Assembly: GCF_037176765.1 (NCBI RefSeq)
Contig: NC_090022.1
Location: 73,099,209-73,163,208 of the forward strand
DNA: 64,000 bases
Reading direction: 5' to 3'
Origin: Anolis sagrei
Lineage: Eukaryota; Chordata; Lepidosauria; Squamata; Anolidae
Under the pieces are notes generated by a model. The model saw nothing but the letters and a program-made list of their open reading frames with translations. It made no database searches and was not told where the DNA came from. Every line of letters begins with the position of its first letter. Positions within the stretch are counted from its first letter, which is position 1. Below are positions 54,092-64,000 of the stretch, piece after piece. The position numbers and the translations under genes are program-made.

Positions 54092-54988
54092 ATGTCTTCT
54101 CCTCCCACGACTCTTGTCTTACTGGTGACTGAAGCTGTCTTGGCCATCAGTGGGCTCCTCTGGAATGGCTTTATTGTTACTGTGATCATTCCGTGGACTA
54201 AATGCAGGACCCTTGCATCCAGTGAACAGCTTCTTCTAAGTCTGGGTCTGTCCAATGGGTGTGTGACAGTTGTCATTGGTGTACTTGACTTAAGTTTCGC
54301 ATTAGAATATAATTTCAGTTCTTTAATTTCTGAGATATGGTTCTCCTTTTTTTTCCTTACTGTGATATTCAGATATTGGCTCACTGCTTTGCTTTGTTTC
54401 TTCTACTGCATCAAGATTGTGAACAGTACCCACACGTTCTTCCTTTGGTGCAAACTGAAGATATCATGGCTAATACCCCGACTTTTGATGGGATCTATTA
54501 TTATCTCCTTGTCTGCTTTCATTGTGACATTAAGTACTATGCATATACCACCACAAGAAAGCCCAGTGGTCAATAATACAATGGTTTCCCAAGGAAAATT
54601 ATTGAAAGACACCCTCACAACTTTTGATGTGTTATTTTTAACTTTTGGATCTGGTTGTCCTTTTCTTGTGGTTTTATTGTGCTCCATTTTAGTTGTTGCC
54701 TCACTCTTTGGACATGTCTGTCAAATATCAGGAAAAGAACCCCATTTCAGGAGTTTCCAGGCAAAAGCTCATATCAAGGCAGCTGGGACAGTGCTATCTC
54801 TGCTATTGCTTTATCTTTCATTTTTTACGGTACAGACTTTTTCTATGACTGTATATAAAGAATGCAATGATGGATTTCTTTGGGCAATGATGGCTGCATA
54901 TTCTCCAGCTCAAGCTGCCATTCTGGTGTTGACTAACCCCAAATTAAAGCAGGCATTATGCTCGATGGTTCAAAGAACAAAGCTTTAA
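54092..54988 (+). CDS. TAS2R: Bitter taste receptor, TAS2R family, subfamily B (intact, 298 aa)
   Basis: Single-exon TAS2R starting MSSPPTTLVLLVTEAVLAIS. TM1 NGFIVTVIIPW; TM2 GLSNGCVTVVIGVL (the usual W-A-T is replaced by C-V-T); TM3 YWLTALLCFFYCIKIVNST; then FLWCKLKISW; TM4 LIPRLLMGS; TM5 GSGCPFLVVLLCSILVVASL; TM6 AHIKAAGTVLSLLLLYLSFF; TM7 SPAQAAILVLTNPKLKQA. Loop 2 sequon NNT. Close relative of the 50691 gene, 3.4 kb downstream of it in the same orientation. The ATG is the family start and is preceded by GGAAAT as in most paralogs. Complete and open. Confidence 0.96.
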   Translation: MSSPPTTLVLLVTEAVLAISGLLWNGFIVTVIIPWTKCRTLASSEQLLLSLGLSNGCVTVVIGVLDLSFALEYNFSSLISEIWFSFFFLTVIFRYWLTALLCFFYCIKIVNSTHTFFLWCKLKISWLIPRLLMGSIIISLSAFIVTLSTMHIPPQESPVVNNTMVSQGKLLKDTLTTFDVLFLTFGSGCPFLVVLLCSILVVASLFGHVCQISGKEPHFRSFQAKAHIKAAGTVLSLLLLYLSFFTVQTFSMTVYKECNDGFLWAMMAAYSPAQAAILVLTNPKLKQALCSMVQRTKL

Positions 54989-55311
54989 TATGTGAGAACT
55001 AAAGCTAATGCAGTAATTCCTCTTTATTTATTCTTTGTTTTATGTGCACATAACTAGTCTTGCACAATGGATATAGGCAGATATGAAGCTGTCTTTGTAC
55101 AGTGATGATGCTGGACCTCCCAGTTCCATCTTCCATCTTCCTACATCTTGAAGGCTATACTTGATGTGGGTTTTCTCTGGGCAGTTATACACTGTGGTAT
55201 TCCAGTAAAATAAAAGCAGGAGAATAGGAATACAAAAGGGAAGAGACAACTGAGTTAGTGAAAGCTTTCTAGAAAGGCTGACTAAATGTTCAAATGTAAG
55301 TCTTTTTGTGC
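54989..55311 (+). repeat. 3' flank of the 54092 receptor
   Basis: Parallels 51570-51790 for a short way (for example 'atataggcagatatgaagct'). No gene. Confidence 0.45.
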
Positions 55312-57320
55312 TGTTGTTTATCCGTTCAGTTGCTTCCGACTCTTCGTGACCTGATGGACCAGCCCATACCAGAGCTCCCTGTCAGCCATCACCACCCCCA
55401 GCTTCTTCAAAGTCAAGCCAGTCACTTCAAGTATACCATCCATCCATCTTGCCCTTGGTCTGCTCTTCTTCCTTTTTCCTTCCATTTCCCCCAGCATCAT
55501 CTCCAAGCTTTCCTGTCTTCTCATTATGTGGCCAAAGTACTTTATCTTTGCCTCTAATATCCTTCTCTCCAGAGAGCAGTTGGGCTTTACTTCCTGAGGT
55601 ATGGACTGGTTTGATCTTCTTGTGGTCCAAGGCACTCTCAGAATTTTCCTCCAACACCACAATTCAAAAGTGTCTATCTTTCTTCTCTCAGCCTTCCTTA
55701 TGGTCCAGCTCTCACATTCATAGCTTACTAAGGGGAATACCATTGCTTTAACTATGTGGATCTTCATTGCCAGCATGATATCTCTAGTCCACTGTTTTAT
55801 CGAGATTGGTCATTGCTCTCTTCCCAAGAAGTAAACATCTTCTGATTTCTTGGCTGCAGTCTGAGTCTGCAGTCTGCAGTAATCTTCGTGCTTAGAAATA
55901 CAAAGTCTGTCACTGCCTCCACCCTTTCTCCCTCTATTTGCCAGTTATCAATGAGTCTGGTTGCCATAATCTTGTTTCTTTTATGTTTAAATGTAACCCA
56001 GCTTTTGCACTTTCTTTTTTCACCTTGGTTAGAAGGCTCCTCAGCTCCTCCTCACTTTCAGCCCCCAAAGTGGTATCATATGCATATCTAAGGTTGTTAC
56101 TGTTTCTTCCAGCAATTTTAACTCCAACCTTGGATTTGTCAAGCCTCACACGTCACATGATGTGTTCTGCATACATGTTGAATAGGTCGGGTAAGAGTAT
56201 ACAGCCATGCTGTACTCCTTTCCCAATCTTCAATCAGTCGGTTGTTCCATGGTTGTTATACAGATTCCTCAGGAAACAGATAAAGTGACTTAGTACTCCC
56301 ATGTTGTTGTTGTTCATTCGTTCAGTCGTCTCCGACTCTTCGTGACCTCATGGACCAGCCTACGCCAGAGCTCCCTGTCGGCCGTCACCACCCCCAGCTC
56401 CTTCAAGGTCAGTCCAGTCACTTCAAGGATGCCGTCAATCCATCTTGCCCTTGGTCGGCCCCTCTTCCTTTTGCCTTCCACTTTCCCCAGCATAATTGTC
56501 CTCTCTAGGCTTTCCTGTCTCCTCATGATGTGGCCAAAGTACTTCAACTTTGTCTCTAGTATCCTTCCCTCCAATGAGCAGTCGGGCTTTATGATGGACT
56601 GGTTGGATCTTCTCACAGTCCAAGGCACTCTCAGAACTTTCCTCCAACACCACAGTTCAAAAGCATCGATCTTCCTTCGCTCAGCCTTCCCTAAGGTCCA
56701 GCTCTCACATCCGTAGGTTACTACAGGGAAGACCATGGCTTTGACTAGGCGGATCTTTGTTGCCAGTCTGATGTCTCTACTCTTTACTATTTTATCGAGA
56801 CTGGACATTGCTCTCCTCCCAAGAAGAAGGCGTCTTCTGATTTCCTGGCCACAGTCTGCATCTGCAGTAATCTTTGCACCTAGAAATACAAAGTCTGTCA
56901 CGGCCTCCACATTTTCTCCCTTTATTTTCCAGTTGTCAATCATTCTTGTTGCCATAATCTTGGTTTTTTTGATGTTTAGCTGCAACCCAGCTTTTGCGCT
57001 TTCTTCTTTCACCTTGATTAGAAGGCTCCTCAGCTCCTCCTCGCTTTCGGCCATCAGAGTGGTGTCATCTGCATATCTGAGGTTGTTAATGTTTCTTCCA
57101 GCAATTTTCACCCCAGCTTTGCACTCATCAAGCCCCGCACATCGCATGATGTGCGATGTACTCCCATACCACCAAGAAATTGCCACAATTTATTATGATC
57201 CACACAGTCAAAGGCTTTAGAAGAGTCAATAAAACAGAAATAGATGTTTTTCTGAAACTCCCTGCCTTTCTCCATTATCCAGCAATATTGGCAATTTGGT
57301 CTCTTGTTCCTTTATATCAT
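55312..57320 (-). mobile_element. Older RTE-BovB LINE, reversed, split by a younger BovB
   Basis: Minus-strand pieces 55312-56302 and 57158-57320. They encode ARWMDGILEVTGLTLKKLGV and CESWTIRKAERRKIDTFEL (55776-55318) and further upstream NLRYAYDTTLGAESEEELRS, where the catalytic YADD is YAYD. The second piece continues the reverse transcriptase (AFDCVDH region near 57210). Several frame breaks; decayed more than the inserted copy. Confidence 0.85.
56303..57157 (-). mobile_element. Young RTE-BovB LINE, 5'-truncated, inserted into the older copy
   Basis: An 855-bp copy with an open frame of about 280 codons on the minus strand, from HIMRCAGLDECKAGVKI through NNLRYADDTTLMAESEEEL and GCESWTLGKAERRKIDAFEL to TKSRRRLNE. 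YADD is intact. The 3' end is the (GTT)n/CAA repeat at 56303. The direct repeat GTACTCCCAT at 56293-56302 and 57158-57167 is a 10-bp target duplication. The open frame suggests recent insertion. It cannot move by itself, being 5'-truncated. Confidence 0.92.
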
Positions 57321-58300
57321 TCTTTCAAACTTTGCATTTTTAAAAAAAGAGATCAGGTATTTATATGCTTCATTTTGACATGAATCATTCTATAAATTTA
57401 TTAACTTGGAGAAATTGTGAGTTGATATAGGAGGAACTGGATTTGGTATCAGGAAAAGAGCTTTGCTACCCTTGCTGTCATGACTGGATTTTTAGATCTC
57501 TTTTACACTAGATATAGATATGATTCTTCCTTTGGTGCAAAAATGACCTTTCCTAGCAGAAGACGTGCAGATGTGGGGTACAAAGATTAAAAGCATCTTT
57601 CTTCATTTTAGATACCAATGCAGTTTAGGTGTCTCTGCTTGAAACACTTAATTATTCTAAATTAAGGATGTCAGAGAAAATTTAGGAAAAACATTTTATC
57701 TACTTTGAAAGGTCACATTCTCTGACTTCAGGTGTGACTAAGGACTGATGTTCTCTTCCACTTTGGCTTGGTGTGAGAGAGAAATCAAACTACAGAGAAA
57801 AACTGGTAATGGTGCTTCACGACTGGTAGAAAATTCTCTATATAGAGGGACTGAAGATTATCCACATGAGCCAATATTTATCTTAGTGTTCCATGACTCT
57901 ATATGGGAGAAGTGGTCACAGAAAAGCCAGTATCTCAAGGTCAGCCATCTTTACCCTTTCTGCAGAATTTGTCCCAGCTTTCAAGCTGGATAATCTTCAA
58001 GAAAAGCATCCTTCCTTTAGAATAATCAGTGTAAAAAAGAGTGAAGATTGGGAACCTCCTTAATTTAAAGGCAAGTATATTTATTTCTCAAATTAACTCT
58101 GTTTAAATATGACTAGAAGATTTAAGATCAAGCATTCTAGCTGGCTATCATCCCCTCCTTGCATTCTTTCTTTGGAGTTCAGAAATGAGGCTGTTCTTTC
58201 TTTGGTTGTTGGAGGAGAGGAAGACTGAACCATGAGCTACAAAACACTTTAGAAATAATTATTTCTTGACTACCCCATTACTAAGATGAAGAAGATGAGA
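57321..58300 (+). repeat. Subfamily B module: downstream flank
   Basis: 57345-57620 matches 51890-52180 and 57660-57760 matches 52600-52700. The rest is unassigned. No gene seen. Confidence 0.55.
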
Positions 58301-59401
58301 TACTCAGAGCCATAAAAATTATAAATCAACAAGAATTAAAATGAGTGAAAGAGAAAGAAAATTGTCCATCTTTCCAAGAAGAGGTAAGCCAGTTTCAAAC
58401 TGAAAAATCACAATCTTTGTTGATGTAAAGTTATATTATCTTTTCTTTTGTTCTTATTTAGCTGTTTATAAAACACAGAAAAATATTGAAAATCTAGATT
58501 TTGTCATTCTTATTGCAGATCAAGGAAGGCCTAACTTAAACTGCAACCAGAAGCAAGCAAGACAAGATAGAAAAATAGAATCCAAGCAAATTTTAGGAGT
58601 CACTATGCATCAGATTGCTCAAAGAAAACAACCAATGCCAAGGGGGAAAAGACAACAATAACAATGACAGTACCAGAGTGAAAGAAACATGTGGATTGTC
58701 ACAAGAAGAGAAACAGTTCAATGTGTCAAGTGTAGACATGACTGAACCAAGGGAGCAGATATGAACTTATCTTCAGACTGAGGGGGAAATGCTACAAGAA
58801 AACAAAGGAGAAAAGATATTTAAGTCTTCAAGCTTGATTGAAAAATATATACAATGCCCATACGAAATGTATAGGAGTCAATTTAGATGGGAAAAGACGT
58901 TAAACATATTTAAATAATGACCCGAGGCATGAGAAGAATATTGAGAATGGATTGGGATAAATAAAAATGAGCATTCTGGCAGAATTACAAATACAAATAA
59001 AGATTTTTTTAATGGAGGTGGATTGGTGAAATAAGAATATTGAGATTGAAAGGAAAATGCGATAAGATATCACACAAAAAAATTGTGAAACACAGCAATA
59101 AATCATATGAATGGATCAATTTAAATGACAAGCAAAAAAGAGGGAATATTGAGGTGATGAGCTAAAGATACTTGAAAATGTTTAACTTTATTCAAAGTGG
59201 TTAAGTTGATTATTTTAATGTTACTTCTGGTTAAATATATTTGTCTATATTTAGCAGAAACCGAAATGTAATGAAGAAGAACAAGAAGTACATACAATAG
59301 CTTGATAGTTGATTTTGCTTTAGAAGAGGGAAAGTAAGTAATGTTTTTAATGCTTAGTCATCTTCAGTGGAGATAAAGTGGGGTATAAATAAATATAATA
59401 A

Positions 59402-59433
<32 letters not shown>

Positions 59434-59660
59434 TGTTTGTTTTTTAATTTTTAACAGGGGAAAGAGGTCATCTGTTAGTCTTAGTTGGCATGGGTGGGAG
59501 GAAGTAAGAGGGTGGGAATATTATATGGTTACTTTTGTACTGGATTATTTTGCTTTCTTTGCTTTCTATTTTAATATCTTGCTTTTTTATTTGTTGGATT
59601 TAAGTTACTTTTTTGAAAATCTAATAAAAATATTTTAAAAAGAAAACATTGCATTCTTTA
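58301..59660. repeat. A-rich interval, possibly a decayed L1
   Basis: Very A-rich on the + strand, with (AAT)n at 59403-59432. The 3' end 'ctaataaaaatattttaaaa' resembles the end of the L1 at 15397. No open frame with L1 protein features, so the call is weak. A short L2-like tail is near 59370. Confidence 0.35.
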
Positions 59661-60039
59661 CACGGGAATTACTACTTGACCATGCCACCCTAAAATGGAA
59701 CAGAATTATTCAACAAATAAGAAACAATGACAATGTAACACCAGGAAATACAACCTCACAATGAATGCAGAGGTGACAAAAAAAGGTTCACAGACTGATT
59801 GGAAAGATGGTTCACAAATGGTAACTGACAAAAATTCATGACTTTTTACTGTTGGGACAGAGGATTATAACTACAAATTGGTGTAACACATAGATACAGC
59901 AACTGCTGTTATATCTCCCAGCAGCTTTCTGACACCTTTGTTGCTTACCACCTTTCTATTTTGGAGACTCACAGAAGTCTCTGTCATTTGGTTTGATTGA
60001 CATTAAACTGGCTATGATTGACAGATCATTAAGGAAGTG
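59661..60039 (+). repeat. Subfamily B flank copy
   Basis: Resembles 52710-52960 ('aaaatggaacagaattattc' and 'gcagaggtgacaaa'). No gene. Confidence 0.5.
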
Positions 60040-61430
60040 GTCTGCAAATAGTTAGAAACGAATGTGGTCATTGCTAATAGTCAACATGGATTTATCAAAA
60101 ACAAGTCATTTATTTATTTATTTATTTATTTACAGTATTTATATTCTGCCCTTCTCACCCCGCAGGGGACTCAAGGGCCAGGGCTTCCCAGTTCTTAGTG
60201 TCTATGCCAGAGTTTTTAAGGTTGGCTTTGAGCCCATCTTTAAATCTCTTTTCCTGTCCACCAATGTTCTGTTTTCCATTCTTAAGTTCAGAGTAGAGCA
60301 ACTGCTTTGGGAGACGGTGGTCAGGCATCCAGACAACGTGGCCGGCCCAGCGGAGTTGATGTTGGAGGACCATCGCTTCAATGCTGGTGGTCTTTGCTTC
60401 TTCCAGCACACTGACGTTTGTCCGCTTGTCTCCCCAAGAGATTTGCAGGATTTTCCGGAGGCAGCGCTGATGGAATCATTCCAGGAGCTGCATGTGACGT
60501 CTGTAGACAGTCCACGTTTCACAGGCATATAGCAGGGTTGGGAGGACAATAGCTTTATAGACAAGCACCTTGGTATAACTAATAATTCAGAAGACAGGAG
60601 CAGAATTCAAAATTATCTTAACAGATTAGAGAGATGAGCCAAAACTAATAAAATGAAGTTCAACAATGACAAATGCAAAATACTCAGACAGAAAAAAATG
60701 AAATGCAAGGATACAGAATGGGAGATGGCTGGCTCTAGAGCAGTACGTGTGAAAAAAATCTTGGAGTCCTTGTGGACAACAAGTTAAACATGAGCCAACA
60801 ATGTCTTGCGGCAGCTGAAAAAGCCAATGGGATTTTGGCCTGCATAAATAGGAGTATAGTGTCTAGATACAGGAAAGTCATGCTTCCCCTGTATTCTGCC
60901 TTGGTCAGACCACACCTGGAATACTATGTACAATTCTGGGCTCCACAATTTAAGGGAGATTTTAACAAGCTAGAATGTGTCCAGAGGAGGGCAACTAAAA
61001 TGATCAAGGGTCAGGAGAACAAGCCCTATGAGGAGCGGCTTAAAGAGCTGTGCATGTTTAACCTGCAGAAGAGAAGACTGAGGGGGAACATGATAGCCAT
61101 GTATAAATATGTGAGTAGGAGTCACAGGGAGGAGGGAGTAGGCTTGTTTTCTGCAGCCCTGGAGACTAGGATGTGGAACAATGGCTTCAAACTACAGGAA
61201 AGGAAATTCCACCTCAACATTAGGAAGAACTTCCTGACTGTGAGAGCTGTTCGGCAGTGGAACTCTCTGCCCCAGAGTGTGGTGGAGGCTCCTTCTTTGT
61301 AGGCTTTGAAACAGAGGCTGGATGGCCATCTGTTGGGGGTGCTTTGAACAAGATTTTCCTGCTTCTTGGCAGGGGCTTGGAATGGATGGCTCATGAGGTC
61401 TTTTCCAATTCTATGATTCTATGAGTCTAA
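60040..61430 (+). mobile_element. CR1 LINE, 5'-truncated, split by an inserted LINE fragment
   Basis: 60040-60107 shows 'agtcaacatggatttatcaa', a CR1 ORF2 stretch. It resumes at about 60580, and 60772-61302 is open: [53 protein letters not shown] and [20 protein letters not shown], the CR1 C-terminal part. It ends with the CR1 signature 'tctatgattctatgag' at 61411-61426. Confidence 0.9.
60108..60579 (-). mobile_element. Reversed non-LTR LINE fragment with an L2/SINE-type tail
   Basis: Minus strand reads AMVLQHQLRWAGHVVWMPD, RLPKQLLYSELKNGKQNIGG and KNWEALALESPAG (60409-60155). The 3' tail is an L2/SINE-like end ('gggtgagaagggcagaatat') with (AAAT)n at 60108-60135. The protein piece belongs to a LINE type I know but cannot place with certainty. 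It interrupts the CR1. Confidence 0.65.
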
Positions 61431-62851
61431 ATCTATTTTACACCTTGCTGGAGTTGTTTGTTTGGGATACTGCTTTGCTATAAGGACTTCTAGACCACCT
61501 GATGACCACATGCTTGTTTCCCCCTTCACTTTGACGGATAATCTATGACTAAACTGGATTAGATTGACTATTTGACAGCTCTTGTATTCGAAATACCTGA
61601 CCCATAGGCTGCGTTCTGACTAAACCAGGTAATCAAATCTATGATTTCTTCATCATGTTCAAGGTGGGAATATTACAGCTGTTGCCCTGTCTTTTTGTGG
61701 AATCCATCTGTGGGTCCTCAGCTGGAACATGTGCATAAGGCCCCAAAGTCATCCAGTAGTTCAGAATACAGAAACAGATCAAGAATACAATTGAATATAA
61801 GCCCTTCTGCCTTAATCTCTCATTTATTGGTTTGGGTGGCAAGTTTATTGTTGTTTTACCAGTTTTCGACCTGACTATTCCTATACTCTACAAGTCTATT
61901 TTAAGAATGACAATGAAAGAGTTTCATAATAACCTCATGGAGTAGACCACGCTCGATCACCAGTTCCCACCTGAAAGCTCAGATCAAGGTCAACAAGATC
62001 AACTAAAGCAGGCAGCTACCTGGAGCTTTAATCTCTTGAAGACCAAAGTTTGATGAGCTGTTATTTATTTTGCCTTGGAATGCTTGATTGTTAAAAAGTA
62101 TAAATAACTGACCTGTAGGGAACAACTGAATTAAGTTGGTGATAAGAGAGAATTTTTTAAACTCTTTGCTCCACTCTGTCATGTATTTGGAAGCAAAAAG
62201 TGTCAGCAAAGTCAAAGTCAAGTAAGGCCAGGCCACCAGATGAAACCTATGCCAATCATGCATATAAAGATAGATTTTTCTCAACAGCAGAAGTATTTTG
62301 GAGGGGTGCAGGATACTTTGAGAGCTGGTATGTGTCATGTGGGGGATTCAAGTGTCACACTGACCCTGATTCAATGGCTACATGTAGTTCATTGTCCAGT
62401 ACATGATTCTTATTCTGATTAAAGCCAGAAAAGGTCTCATAGCATAGAACAGAAAAGATGAAGACAAGAGGCTATATCAGGAACATTAGATTGAAGCAGC
62501 TGGGAAAGGGTCCACCAAAATTATATCAACATATTTCTCATACAAATTACCATGATATAAAAGTTGGACTGCCCCTGCCAAGGTCTGTGCAAACCACTTT
62601 TGTTTGCCCTCTCTTTGGGTTTCCGTCTTTCAATGGTAGTATCTCAACACTACTGCAATTTTTTACTGCAGGCATTCAAGGCAGAGGCAGGTAAACAAGT
62701 CCTTTTATTCAACCCCCCCTCCCAATACACACATAAAGCCATCAAAACCGAGCACAATTACTCCTCTGATACAAAAAAACAAGCCCTGAGCGGTCAGTAG
62801 TGTGTAATATGCAAAAGCACTAAGGAAATAGGCAACATGAGAAACTCATTA
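61431..62851 (+). repeat. Subfamily B module: upstream flank of the last receptor
   Basis: 62040-62410 parallels 53310-53540, and 62430-62850 parallels 53560-53943. 61640-61900 has no recognised feature beyond short chance frames. No gene. Confidence 0.55.
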
Positions 62852-62891
62852 ATTTGGATAGCATGATGAATGGTTTATCAACATGAAATGG
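62852..62891 (+). promoter_or_regulatory. Decayed promoter of the last TAS2R
   Basis: Octamer position reads ATTTGGAT (62852-62859), one base from ATTTGCAT. The TATA-like position reads ACATGAAATGG (62881-62891), also changed. Both elements are degraded in front of the pseudogene, in contrast to the two intact B genes. Confidence 0.5.
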
Positions 62892-62997
62892 ACAGTGGAG
62901 GTCTGCAATATGCATTTTCTGTCTCTGCTCAGCAATCTTGGTTAAATAAATAGAGCCTTGCACAGCATCCTCTGCAAGAATCAGAAGGTCAGGAGAT

Positions 62998-63967
62998 ATG
63001 TCTTCTGCCGAGTACATTACTTTTTTGGTAACTACAGCTGTGTTGAACATCAGCGGGCTAATTTCTAATGGCTTTATTGTTACTGTGATGATCACTACAT
63101 GGACTAAATGCAGGAGACTTGCATCCAGTGAAGAGGTCCTTCTAAGTCTGGGTCTGTCCAATTTGTGTGTGGCAATTATCTTTAGTGTGTATTGTTTCAG
63201 TTTTACAACTTTATCCAGTTACAGTATCAGGAGAGAATGCCTCTAGAACATGGCCATATAGCCCGAAAAAACCTACAACTATCCAGTTACAGTTAGAAAC
63301 ATTTCCAGACATGGTTCTCCTTTTTTGCCTTTGCTGTGATATTCAGGTATTGGTTCATTGCTTTGCTTCTTCTACTGAATCAAGATTGTGAACAGCACCC
63401 ACACTTTCTTCCTTTGGTGCAAGCTGAGGATATCATGGTTAATACCCCGACTTCTGGTGGGATCTATTATTATCTCCTTGTTTGCTTTCATTGTGACTTT
63501 CAGTTTTATGTATATCCCACCACCCGCAGCCAATGCTACAACTGTGACCCAAGGAAAGTTACATAACAAAGCTGTCAGAGCTGTGGTTGTGTTCTTTTTA
63601 ACGGTTGGATCTGCTTGTCCCTTCCTTTTGGTTTTATTGTGCTCCATTTTAGTTGTTGCCTCACTCTGTGGACACATCTGTCAAATGACAGGCAAAGAAT
63701 TCCAATTCAGGAGTTTCCAGGCAAAAGCTCATATCCAGGCAGCTCGTACAGTGCTCTCTCTGCTATTACTTTTTCTTTCGTTTTTTTGTGGCACAGACTT
63801 TTTCCTTGACTAGAACCAAAAGGCATGATGAGTATCTTCTTCCAGTACTGTTGGCGGTATACTCTCCTGCTCAGGCTGCTATTCTGGTGTTGAATAACCC
63901 CAAATTAAAGCAAGCATTAGCCATGATGGTTCAAAGAACAGTCTTAATATTTGAGGAGAAAAGTTAA
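62998..63967 (+). pseudogene. TAS2R: Bitter taste receptor (TAS2R) pseudogene, subfamily B
   Basis: Starts MSSAEYITFLVTTAVLNISG and follows subfamily B through TM1 and TM2. A 54-bp foreign fragment (63226-63279) flanked by TATCCAGTTACAGT on both sides interrupts the loop 1 region; the total gain of 68 bp shifts the frame. Further lesions: a 5-bp deletion and a TGC-to-TGA change in TM3 (near 63362-63380), and an extra T in a T run in TM6 (near 63780). Between them, 63388-63813 remains open and still shows FLWCKLRISW, LIPRLLVGS and ICSILVVASLCGH-like TM5 sequence. The TM7 region 'SPAQAAILVLNNPKLKQA' is readable in another frame (near 63860). Loss of function is clear. Confidence 0.92.
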
Positions 63968-64000
63968 TGTAATGTTTCATGGTTCATTTTATCTGGCAAA
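63968..64000 (+). other. Window end
   Basis: Short 3' flank of the pseudogene, cut by the window edge; the array may continue beyond it. Confidence 0.3.

Noticed and set aside
3513-54988. Vomeronasal type 1 receptors as an alternative for the GPCR genes
   Set aside because: TM3 (FYYIKIVNS), the FLWCKLRIS loop and the TM7 pattern ending NPKLKQA match TAS2R and not V1R motifs.
60772-61302. 176-residue open frame as a possible host gene
   Set aside because: It is the CR1 ORF2 C-terminus, followed by the CR1 3' signature.

Overview
The window reads as nuclear DNA of a squamate reptile, most likely an anole-like lizard. It is AT-rich and gene-poor, and filled with decayed LINEs of the L2, CR1, L1, RTE-BovB and R4/Dong types, a tRNA-derived SINE, hAT-like and foldback DNA elements and long ATT/AAT microsatellites. 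This mixture is what I know from lizard genomes. The species cannot be fixed from the sequence alone.

The host genes are one tandem cluster of bitter taste receptors (TAS2R; intronless seven-pass G-protein-coupled receptors), all on the + strand. Six are intact: 3513-4409, 17634-18536, 35063-35965, 39735-40640, 50691-51569 and 54092-54988. Two are pseudogenes: 1931-2272, cut off inside TM3, and 62998-63967, broken by a 68-bp insertion and other lesions. A further module around 9.7-14.2 kb keeps its flanks but has lost its gene at a junction near 12282. No other host gene, tRNA, rRNA or CRISPR array was seen.

Layout. Subfamily A occupies 1-25.9 kb. It is four diverged copies of one module (upstream flank, promoter, receptor, long downstream flank), each scarred by its own insertions: an L2 LINE at 6.7-8.9 kb, a three-level nest at 12.4-13.55 kb, an L1 with 13-bp target duplications at 14.2-15.4 kb, a foldback element plus L2 at 19.2-20.6 kb, and an L2 at 23.06-23.78 kb. 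From 26 to 34 kb lies a gene-free block with a BEL/Pao-type LTR-element fossil (26.56-30.42 kb) and an R4-type LINE (31.96-33.55 kb). Two older receptors at 35 and 39.7 kb follow, with a BovB LINE between them. From 41 to 50 kb comes more flank, a GC-rich foldback element at 44.9-45.3 kb, and an old RTE remnant. Subfamily B (50.7, 54.1 and 63.0 kb) has its own duplicated flanks, plus a young BovB inserted into an older BovB at 55.3-57.3 kb.

How the genes work together. Each receptor is a single-exon unit, expected at the surface of taste or other chemosensory cells and coupled to the gustducin/PLC-beta2/TRPM5 pathway (family knowledge). The promoters share a layout: an octamer (ATTTGCAT or a near match), then 29-44 bp later a TATA-like box, then the start codon 110-122 bp after that box. 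The octamer is kept in the two older receptors and the two intact B genes, altered in the 17.6-kb gene, and removed by a shared 16-bp deletion in the other three subfamily A modules. This is the most testable regulatory signal in the window.
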